Assembly (NCBI GenBank): GCA_946406115.1
Contig: OX291552.1
Location: 682,001-746,000 of the forward strand
Source: Apoda limacodes
Taxonomy: Eukaryota; Arthropoda; Insecta; Lepidoptera; Limacodidae
Direction: 5' to 3'
DNA: 64,000 nucleotides
Shown: positions 55,491 to 64,000 of the stretch, one piece after another
How the letters are laid out: each line of letters opens with the position of its first letter
How positions within the stretch are numbered: position 1 is the stretch's first letter
Translations under genes and position numbers: made by a program
Notes under the pieces: generated by a model
Seen by the model: only the letters and a program-made list of their open reading frames with translations
The model's database searches: none
Told to the model about the DNA's origin: nothing

Positions 55491-56330
55491 ACCGGTGTGA
55501 AGTTAACAGCCAAAATTAGCAGCCATTATAATCCGACCAAATTAAAGAGTCTGAAAAACCAACATAAAAATGACGTAAAACAACTTATAGTTTTAAAAAA
55601 TAACTTGAAGTGAAGAAGAAGAAGAAGTAATCCATCTGAATAAATACATTAAAATGACCAAACAGACTTTTTTTTTGGCTGCTGTCTAAATTTTGAACTC
55701 TATTGTCTCACACGTTGCCCTTATATCATATATATGCAAAAGTTTATTGATACTCCAAAAATAAATATTTTCTTGACTTAAAAAGAGTCATATCGCATTA
55801 AAATTGGTGAAACACATAGAAACGAAATATGAAATAAGTTTTATTACCGCAACAGTTTGGCTGCTGGTAAAAAAGTGAACGTTTTTGAACAACTGACATG
55901 TTCGTATATATTTTTTTTCTTAGATAAATATACAATCAATCGAAAACTATTGATTTAAGTTACTTTTATTATATAATATTAATTCGTGAGCATTTTTGCC
56001 TACCATTAGGTAACAAAAGTCAACCCATCAAAGGTTATCGTTGAAAAAAAAGTCCTAGACGATCGACTGGCGTCATTTGATTGCTTTTATTTTGTGTGGT
56101 AGTTAAAGAAGTATTAAAAAAAAAATATAACAGAAGTCAAAAACGGAAATCAGGAATAAATTTTAGTTGACATCAGATGTGACAATTTCGTTTAATAATT
56201 GACTCCACTATTCCATGTTTTTATCAAATATATAATCATATGCTGAACCCTAACGACGAAAAAAACACTTTCGCCAAGGTCAAATGGCTGATAGATACGA
56301 TAATCAATCTAGACACGCAGTAGCGTGTCA
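55491..56330. repeat. Left arm of the outer inverted repeat
   Basis: Contains GAATAAATACATTAAAATGA, GCAAAAGTTTATTGATACTCC, CAGTTTGGCTGCTGGTAAAA and GGTAACAAAAGTCAACCCAT, each found reverse-complemented between 60330 and 61050. The first 120 bp pair instead with 63716-63841. Confidence 0.75.
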
Positions 56331-56418
56331 ATCCAAGTTCATGTAACAGAACTTGCGAGCTTAATATTACACGAACCATTTGGAGCCACTTTTGACCCCC
56401 TCATAACTCAAAAACTAT

Positions 56419-56994
56419 TTTTTTTATACCACTAAGGGCAAACAAGCCTACGGTCCGCCTGATGGTAAGCGGTCACCGTAGCCTATGGACGCTTGCAACA
56501 ACAGGGGTATTACTCGCGCGTTGCTGACCCTTTAGAAATCTAATAACTTCTTTTTTGAAGAACCCCATACTGTAGTCCTTAGAGAAAACCTTGGCAGGGA
56601 GCTCATTTCACAACCCAAGCGTTCGCTGGAGGAAGTTTCTCTGAAACTGCACTGTACGCGACCATTTCAGTTCTAAAGAAAGAATGAATTCTCTGCCGAT
56701 GGCGAGCGGTGCGATGGTAGGAAGAAGCCGTAGGCATCATTTCGAACAATTCCTCAGAACAGAACCCATTGTACAAGCGGTAGAACACACACAGGGAGGC
56801 AAAGTCTCTCCTTAGACTTAAGGGCTCGATACCGCAAGTGAGTTTGGGATCGTTGACAATTCTCACAGCCCGTCGTTGAACCAAGTCAAAAGGGCCAATC
56901 TGGTATCCGGGTTCACCCGCCCAAAGATGGCAACAGTACTCCATATGGGGCCAGACTTGCGACTTGTGAAGCAGCAACCTTTGCCCCGACATAA
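56419..56994 (-). mobile_element. CR1/Jockey-type LINE, copy 3 (3' part)
   Basis: Minus strand frame (56992-56603) reads QVWPHMEYCCHLWAGEPGYQ, DLVQRRAVRIVNDPKLTC and LSLRRDFASLCVFYRLYNGF, the C-terminus of the LINE polyprotein, followed by the 3' UTR with CGCTTACCATCAGGCGGACC and GTGGTATAAAAAAAATAG as the poly(A) end. 5'-truncated insertion in the loop of the outer inverted repeat. A stop-like break occurs before ANAWVVK. Confidence 0.82.
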
Positions 56995-56999
56995 ACGTG

Positions 57000-57260
57000 T
57001 CAAAATAACATCATCATATATTGAGACTTGCAAGATACATATGTGCTCCAAATTTCATAAGCACATCTCAAACGGTTATTTAGATATAAAAATCGTCATT
57101 TTTATCACTGACTGACCTATAGATCAAAACTCTAACCCAGTTCCAGATGACCTAGAAAGTTCAAATTTGTCATGCAGATAGGTAGTTGAATGAATACAAA
57201 GGAATAAATCAGACACTGGTAAATTTTTATCAGTTTATTATAACATTATAACAATAACAA
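57000..57260. other. No gene seen
   Basis: Plain AT-rich DNA inside the foldback loop. Confidence 0.35.
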
Positions 57261-57261
57261 A

Positions 57262-57356
57262 TTTTTTACTTAACCTTTAAGCGGGCGCGCGGTCATTTGT
57301 AACGGCAGCGGTCGCGCGGAACCTTAATGACCGTCAAGGTTTTTAAGTAAAAAAAA
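57262..57356. repeat. GC-cored hairpin
   Basis: TTTTTTACTTAACCTT (57262 on) pairs with AAGGTTTTTAAGTAAAAAA (57337-57355), and inside CGGTCATT (57290) pairs with AATGACCG (57326) around GCGG/GCGC runs. It looks like a small MITE or a structured remnant. Confidence 0.5.
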
Positions 57357-57359
57357 GGC

Positions 57360-58455
57360 AAATTATCAAATTATTTGAATAACAATGTACATAAACACAT
57401 TCCCTTTAGATATAATAAAAAAAAATTGGTAGAAAACCTACAAAAATTTATATTAAAGCACTTTTACGAAGCGAATCTTCAACGACGTCAGGAGCGAGTA
57501 TACTTTGCAAAACCTACGCAGCATGCACAACGAAAGATATAATTTAGATTTAGCAATGCGCACAGAAAGGAAGCGTCTATTGTTTTGAGTTCACAATGAA
57601 CCGAAGAGAGGCTACTAATATTGGCAAACATGAGTGATGATAATATACGAATTTATAACAAAAAATAGGGCTACGGCGGTTGATTCAACGCCACGCGACC
57701 GCTTGAAGGTTTGATTCTATTAGGAACACTTAACTTATACTTATAAAAAATGTATTGTAAGAATCAGCAATCAAAACTTATGACAGCCGGTCTTTATGTG
57801 GATTTTAAGGTTTTCACGTGAATATATAACGAGTTGAATACCACCCTTATTTTTTTTTAATCCCAATATTTCCGTTTTAGTACCTATAACTAAGCGTGCA
57901 GTCGACTTTCGTATTTATTACGTTATTAACTGGGATTTAGTATTAATTATTGTTTCAATATGTAGCGTACATCAATAGTGTTCATTACCTATAAATAATT
58001 AAATAATAGGCATTTCGGTACACGGCGCGCGGTGCGACGTCGGAGCAGCGGGGTGGGAGCGCGAACCTTGATGCGAACGTGTCCGAGCGAGTGGCAGCCA
58101 CGCTTATAAGCGAGCGTCGCGCCGTCTTGCTGTCCGGTTGTCTCTCGATATCTGACCTATAAGGTTGCAAATTATGCTACGAAATTCATAGGTTTTTTAA
58201 AAAATTCTTATATATTTGTGGTTATATTATTATTGCAATTCTTTGAGTAAGTACGTATGGTATAGGCAATAGTTTAAATCAAAAATTTATAATAATTTTA
58301 GTATAGTTATAAGAGTTATAAGTAGGTATGTATACTTAACGCTGAATAAGTTTGAGAGTGAGAACTTATTGGTAAAAAAATGTTTTTCTTGAGAATTCAA
58401 TAGATAACACGTAATTTGTTTCGTAATCGTCTTAAATAATTATCTTTTTAATACG
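57360..58455. other. No gene seen; GC-rich island at 58019-58150
   Basis: 58019-58150 is a sharp GC island (GGCGCGCGGTGCGACGTCGG) with CGCTTATAAGCG. It could be a promoter or the GC-rich end of an element; nothing further supports either. Confidence 0.35.
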
Positions 58456-58466
58456 TATTTTGTACA

Positions 58467-58658
58467 ATGAGTCGTACAACAGAATTATGGGTGGGTAACA
58501 CACTTACCTTACACAGAATTATTCCAATGCCTCCCTATGGAAGCCGCCTATTCCATTCGATTGCATATTCTTTGTTTGAGTATAGTAATATACAACAAAC
58601 AAAGAGGTTGCGTGCTATAGTTGAGTATGTACGTTGTAAACGTAGGAAAATACAGTAG
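58467..58658 (+). pseudogene. OTU-like domain fragment with lost active site
   Basis: A 63-codon frame reads IIPMPPYGSRLFHSIAYSLF then RLRAIVEYVR. The pattern is that of OTU cysteine proteases found on insect transposable elements, where DGxCLF carries the catalytic Asp and Cys; here these read YGSRLF, so both are lost. It stops four bases before a 694-bp palindrome and may belong to the same element. No His part is seen. Confidence 0.45.
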
Positions 58659-58662
58659 TTTA

Positions 58663-59356
58663 ACAAAAACCATTTGGTATAAATTTTGTTATAAATAAGT
58701 ACCTACTAATAATTTATATACAAAAAGTAATGAAATTCCATCAAAAACATAAATGTAAAATGAGAGGCAAGTTCAATATTATGATATATGCCTTGGATGT
58801 TGACTTCAACGACAAAAGAAGTGAGATCTAAATGAGTGCCAAGTTCAATGGTCAGTCCTGAAATTTATTTATAACAACATAAAATATAATTTCTTATAAC
58901 TTAGGATAATACATTGTAGCCTAAGGTCTGACTTGGCTAGTTTCTCATATACGAATTATATTATAGCCTTCGCAAGTTCTAAACCTGTTACTTTTCGGTT
59001 CTTATTTTATAATTACGAAAATTTGACTTGCTTGTAGAAACTAGCCATCGAAAATAATAATTCAAATATGAGAACTAGCCAAGTCAGATCTTAGGTTACA
59101 ATATGTTATCCTAAGTTATAAGGAAAAAATGATATTTTATGTTGTTATAAATAAATTTCAGGACTGACCATTGTACTTGGCACCCATTTAGATCTCAATT
59201 ATTTTGTCGTTGAAGTCAACATCCAAGGCATATATCATAATATTGAACTTGCCTCTCATTTTACATTTATGTTTTTGATGGAATTTCATTACTTTTTGTA
59301 TATAAATTATTAGTAGGTACTTATTTATAACAAAATTTATACCAAATGGTTTTTGT
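58663..59356. repeat. 694-bp near-perfect palindrome
   Basis: Arms 58663-58985 and about 59035-59356 are roughly 95% complementary by eye, from ACAAAAACCATTTGGTAT at the outer end to CTTGGCTAGTTTCTCATAT near the loop; centre near 59010. A second copy of GAACTTGGCTCTCATTTCAC follows at 59367. Transcription in either direction would give a long hairpin RNA. Confidence 0.85.
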
Positions 59357-59419
59357 ATCATAATATTGAACTTGGCTCTCATTTCACATTTATGTTTTTG
59401 ATGGGATTTGATTAACTTT

Positions 59420-60330
59420 AATTAGTTGTGCTCATTGAGCAATTAAAACTAAGGTGTAGTCGATCGACTGACGTGATGTGACTGTATTGTTTTTATGTAT
59501 ATTTTAATAATCTATCAAAAAAAAAAAATTAAAATAACTTGCACAGGGACCAACAGTACTACAGAATTAAAAAACCGATAGTTAATAATAATTTTGGTGG
59601 AAAGTAAATTTTGTATTATTCTTAATCTTCAATCATGTTGCATTTAAAGATTTGCTACGTAGTAAGTTTCAAACTCACTAAAAACATTCGTAGACCTTTT
59701 AAAATCTAATATCTTCCTTTGAGGAATTTTTCGAAATGATGCCCACGGCTACTGTCTACAATCGCACCGCTCGCCATCGGCAGAGAATTCATTCTTACAC
59801 TTTCAAACCAAAATGTTCGAGTACAGTGCGGTTTCAGAGAAATTCCTTCCTTCCATTTAATAAAATAAAAAGCTATTGCTTTACTCTACAAAGGTAGCTG
59901 ATATTTATATTTTCAGAATGAGTTCTTGTGTGGTAATATAAATAAATATTTAGTAGTTGTCAATTTGTAATAACATTGATATTTTCAGTAGAAGCCAAAA
60001 TGGATAAGTTCAAATTTAGTTTTTTTACGTTTTGTCAATATTTACTGTTTAACACAAATTTGTACTTTGAAAAATTCTAATCTACGATTTTTTTAGAGAG
60101 TTTGAAACTTACTACGTAGCAAAACTTTAAATGCATCATGATTGAAGATTAAGAATAATACTAAATTTACTTTCCAACAAAATTATTATTAACTATCGGT
60201 TTTTTAATTCTGTAGTACTGTTGGTCCCTGCGCTAGTTATTTAAATGATATTTTTTTGTTAGATTATGAATTTATACATCACGTCAGTCGATGGACTACA
60301 TCTTAGTTTTTATCGCTGGATTAGCACTAC
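59420..60330. repeat. Inverted repeat split by a LINE fragment
   Basis: 59440-59690 pairs with 60095-60310: GATCGACTGACGTGATGTGA against CATCACGTCAGTCGATG, and GCTACGTAGTAAGTTTCAAA against TTTGAAACTTACTACGTAGC. The TTGTGCTCATTGAGC end at about 59426-59441 also matches, inverted, 61090-61105. The centre holds a LINE piece. Confidence 0.75.
59720..59855 (+). mobile_element. Short fragment of the CR1/Jockey-type LINE
   Basis: GATGCCCACGGCTACTGTCT...CGCTCGCCATCGGCAGAGAA...GTGCGGTTTCAGAGAAAT matches 50310-50425 of LINE copy 2. It lies near the centre of the surrounding inverted repeat. Confidence 0.7.
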
Positions 60331-61050
60331 TAATTAATGTTGTTAAAATTTGATTTTCGTGTCGTATCTGCAATTTGATCTTCGCACAAGTATTTTTTCT
60401 AACGTAAGAGTTCAGCACATAAATATTTATTTATTGTAAACTTAGAAAAATGGAGTCAATTATTAAAACAAAGTGTCAAATTTGACATAAGCCAAAATTA
60501 ATTGCAATTTTCAGTTTGTGACTCCTCTGATACTGTAGTCCCCAGCCTAAGTGATTTTCATGTATATTTTTCGTCTAAAATTTTTCTTTAACGATAGCCT
60601 TTAATGGGTTGACTTTTGTTACCTACTTGTAGGCAAAAATGCTCACTAATTAATATTACATAATAATAGTAACTTAAATCAATAGTTATAGATTGATTGT
60701 ATATTGATTTATGAAAAAAAATCTATGAACATGTCAGTTGTTCAAAAACGTTCACTTTTTTTACCAGCAGCCAAACTGTTGCGGTACAGAACTTGTTTGA
60801 TTTTTGTTCCTTGGTGTTTTCTTATTTTTTTATACTATAGGCCTCTTCTTAAGACTAGAAAATAATTGTTTTTGGAGTATCAATAAACTTTTGCATATAT
60901 ATAATATAAGGGCAACGTGTCAGTCAATCGAGATCCATGTCAAATTGGACAGCAGCCAAAAAAATGTCTTTTTGGTTTTAAGCTTGTGTAGTATTCTAGT
61001 CCCCTGCGCAAGTAATTTTAATGTATTTATTCTAATAAATAAAAGAAATA
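60330..61050. repeat. Right arm of the outer inverted repeat, inner portion
   Basis: Reverse complement of most of 55640-56330, for example TTTTTACCAGCAGCCAAACTG (60761 region) and GGAGTATCAATAAACTTTTGC (60876 region). Confidence 0.72.
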
Positions 61051-61119
61051 CAGTCACTTCACGTTAGTCGATCGACTACACCTTAATTTTAATCGCCTAA
61101 TGAGCACAACTAATAGGCC

Positions 61120-63650
61120 AGTCAAATCAGATACATTATTGGGCTAAAAAAACATTAATTGGTAGAGTTTTGAATTTTTGTGTACTTGTTCATTAAAACC
61201 TTTCGTTGAACATACTAAAAGTCCCCATTGATAGCGCTCGCGCCGCCATCTTGGAAAAAAGGTACCCTTTTTTAGTTTTTTGCTTATATCTCTGCAATTT
61301 TTGCTGATAAGGAAAAAATGTGTACATAAAAACTATAGATAATTAAATATCCTATAAAGAAGCTCATTCATATTGCTATTGTATCGCTAGTATTTAAGCT
61401 GTAATCCGGCGTTAAAGAGGAAAATTATTTATTTTATTGCTGCCGATATACCGTTTGTTTTATATTTGGTTCAAATATATAATTTTTTAATTTATTCCGT
61501 GAAACTACCAAGAGAAAGAGAGAGAGAGAGACGAGAAGAAAGAAAGAAAAAAGGAGGGGAGGGAAGAGGCAAATGCATTATGTGACATGATGTGTATGGC
61601 TGGGTCGGAATGTGTTTTGGATTATATGTTGGTGGATATAAGTACCACGAAATAGCCACGACTGGCTATCAATGCCGTAAAGCCATGACCAGCCATCAGC
61701 TGATCATCGTCTCTTAGGTGTGCCTCACTTCCCATTAAGACTTAGGCAACTTATTCCGATTTATAGTACTGCAATACTTACAATAGTCATAGGCTGGAAG
61801 TACTTGACGTAGCGCGTTCACATAACGTAAGCCTAGGTTTCTGTTAGCTAGACGCATTTTTCTTTGACTTACTTCACGTTATTATATGACCTCTGACTCC
61901 TATCCGACAATGGCGTATTAAGGAAAGAGCAGTCACAAAAATGCAATGGAAGGGATGTAGCCTGGCCTCCAGGTTAACTGGAGCTATAAAGCTAATGAAG
62001 TCGACACCTTGAGCGCCATGCCTTCCTTCCAAAGACTAAATTAATCCCTGTGACGACCACTAAAAGGCGGACTGCTTAGAAAAAACTTAGAGTCATAATG
62101 CTTGCTTAGCACTAAACCAGTAGACACCAATCATGACCGCGAGGAAGACAGTGAGGTGAAATGTAGATGCACTCTCCCGCCGCTTACCTCTCTACCTCCT
62201 GTCATTGCAGTAGAAGTTCTGCAGACTATCAAGATTAAGTTTACTCCTGATTATTATATTAATAAGTATTTTTAAAGGGGGGATGTCGAGCTAAATTTTT
62301 TCGCGATTTAGTTAGGGTAAAAATGTCCTAAACCCTCGTCATATAGAAATTTTAGTTTACTAAACGGTTTGAGTAAATTTTATTAATGGTTACTACTACC
62401 ACGGTAAGGTAATTTCATAGACATTAAGTATAGACCTCTTTACCAAAGACATTTCGGATTTTGGACCACAGAACAGCGGCACTGCATCACAAATTTCACG
62501 GAACACATTTATACCTATAGGAGCGCCATTTTTGGACGTGGTCGCCACTTTCAATAAATACTAACACAACGGTTATTAAGCTGTTACATTTATAAGCTAT
62601 TCCACATACACTGTGATCGCTCTTAACTGGTTTTTATTTTATGCACTTGCTAATAGTAGCTTGCGAGTGACTGTTGGGTGACAGATTCGATGACCACATC
62701 AATATTAGAGATCTAATGAGAGCAGGAATGAGATTTAGCTGTGGTAAGCTGATTATTTTAAGAGCTTTCTTGAATTTGTCCCCGTTTATTAGACTGTCGC
62801 AGTAGCCTCGTAGGCCTGAGGCCCAAGGGTCATAATATCAAGAGATTTTTTAAGCAAAGTTCATTCAGTACTTCTATGGGGCGCAAACTTAGGCTAATGT
62901 TTTGTAGAAAAGCTATGTTGAGTATGTTCTAGCCTATGGTTGTCATTAACGGCGTAGTTAGCAGTCATAATGTTAAAATTGAGTTTTTTTATCAGTCTGT
63001 CGAGAACCTTGCCTACGTTCTACTCAGGATAGGTGGTTTTTATCGGAATCTAACGCGATGATGATCAGCTGATGGTTGATTAGTCTACCCTAGTGGCTAT
63101 TATTATTCACCAAGCGGACTCCGCCCTGTTAAACACATCATGACGCATAATGCATCTGCCCCTGAATTATCTCTCCCCTTCTCTCTCTCTCTCTCTCACT
63201 ATTTCTCATCATCTCTATCGGTTTTTCTATCTCTAGGTAGTGTCATGGAATAACGTAATGGAATATATATCTTATATATGAACATTTTAGGAGAAAACAG
63301 AAACAAAACAAGTATATCGATAGCAGAAATATAAAAAAAACTTTTTAATGTCGGATTACAGCTAAAGTATTAAAGATACATAAATAATCTATCTTAGCTT
63401 TTTTATAGGAAATTTAATAAGTTAATGTTTTTGTTTCCACGATTTCATCGTATTAATAATTATTGCCAAGATATAAGCACAAAACTGAAAAAGGGTACCT
63501 TTTTTCCAAGATGGCGGCGCGAGCACAACAGGTATCGATGGGGACTTTTAGTATGCACAACGGAAGGTCTTAATGAACATGTACACCAAAATTCAAAACT
63601 CTACCAATTAATGTTGTTTTATTTTCTAATTTGACTGGACTAATGATATT
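61120..63650. mobile_element. Inner 2.5-kb palindromic element
   Basis: The ends 61130-61560 and 63180-63640 are inverted copies: TTAATTGGTAGAGTTTTGAA against TTCAAAACTCTACCAATTAA, GCCGCCATCTTGGAAAAAAG against CTTTTTTCCAAGATGGCGGC, and a GA-rich run against a CT-rich run. Weaker complementarity continues inward (CATCAGCTGATCATCG at 61694 against ATGATCAGCTGATG at 63061; CATAGGCT at 61788 against AGCCTATG at 62931), giving a centre near 62380. No protein is seen inside. Confidence 0.72.
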
Positions 63651-63850
63651 AAAATTGATTTTCGTGTTTATCAGCCATTTGACCTTAGCACAAGCGTTTA
63701 TCTTATGAGAAATATACTGTATATACTAGTTTTTTTTTATAACTATAAGTTGTTTTACGTCATTTTTATGTTGGTTTTTCAGACTCTTTAATTTGGTCGG
63801 ATTATAATGACTGCTAAATTTGGCTGCTAACTTCACACCAGCAATTAATA
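63651..63850. repeat. Right arm of the outer inverted repeat, terminal portion
   Basis: 63716-63841 is the reverse complement of 55491-55620 (AAGTTGTTTTACGTCATTTT, TAATTTGGTCGGATTATAAT). 63651-63700 also resembles 60340-60400 in direct orientation. Confidence 0.7.
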
Positions 63851-64000
63851 GAGATAATATGTTACTTACATAAATACTAAGAACCTTACTCAACATACAA
63901 AATCCCTTCCAAATTTCATTAAGACTGATCTAGCTATAGACAGGTAACTAACGAAACTAATCTTGGTTAATTTTGAACAAATAACTTAGGAACCTACACA
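63851..64000. other. No gene seen
   Basis: Short AT-rich flank at the end of the window. Confidence 0.4.

Larger units (their letters stand above)
55480..63850. mobile_element. Nest of large inverted repeats (foldback elements)
   Basis: The left arm (55491-56330) is complementary to parts of 60330-61050 and of 63716-63841, the two right-arm pieces being separated by an inner palindrome (61120-63650). Examples: ACCGGTGTGAAGTTAAC at 55491 against TAACTTCACACCAG at 63828, and AATTGACTCCA at 56197 against TGGAGTCAATT at 60451. Between the arms lie a LINE copy, a GC-rich hairpin, an OTU-like fragment and two more palindromes. No transposase is recognised, so class and boundaries are open. Confidence 0.7.

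Overview
The window reads as nuclear DNA of a moth or butterfly (Lepidoptera). The evidence is a muscle-type insect actin gene and a dense set of mobile elements whose short signatures are typical of Lepidoptera. These include the GCGAGTCCGACTCGC palindrome repeats, a non-LTR element whose tail contains ATCAGGCGGACCG, tRNA-derived SINEs and TTGAATTTGAA-tailed repeats. Background DNA is AT-rich and mostly non-coding. No bacterial operon, CRISPR array or rRNA is present. The only complete host gene I can defend is actin (minus strand, CDS 33788-34918), with a non-coding leader exon, a 969-bp leader intron and a TATA promoter near 36000. Two possible exons of an unrecognised host gene lie at 14860-15115 and 15785-15964.

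Layout. 1-3300: tandem and interspersed repeats, including one small inverted-repeat element nested in another repeat. 3316-14693: a decayed Polinton/Maverick (adintovirus-like) element almost entirely on the minus strand. It carries remnants of protein-primed DNA polymerase B, packaging ATPase, a coiled-coil protein, integrase, a pX-like basic/glycine-rich protein, adenain-type protease, penton, double-jelly-roll capsid protein and a small conserved unknown. An opposite-strand ORF of unknown origin and a hairpin sit between the ATPase and polymerase. 14860-16000: possible host exons. 16500-22890: dispersed repeats and two minisatellites (56 bp and 33 bp units). 22899-29966: a complete BEL/Pao LTR retrotransposon on the minus strand with 500-bp LTRs, a GTCAA target duplication, PBS and PPT. 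30158-30728: second copy of a 575-bp repeat also found at 17498. 33546-36002: actin. 36750-50560: LINE fragments, SINEs, an ISL2EU-like transposase piece and two copies of a CR1/Jockey-type LINE. 50957-52073: a Tc1/mariner-like transposase with an intron. 52100-55010: two repeat copies and a MITE-like element. 55480-63850: a nest of large inverted repeats (foldback elements) with LINE pieces and an OTU-like fragment.

Little of this works together as a host pathway. The window is mainly an archive of transposition: the Polinton genes once formed a virus-like replication and capsid module, the BEL genes a retrotransposition module, and the LINE enzymes probably mobilised the SINE and tail-only fragments. 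The most unusual structures are the nested palindromes at 55.5-63.9 kb, the gene-rich Polinton fossil with its opposite-strand ORF, and the intron-bearing Tc1-like gene.
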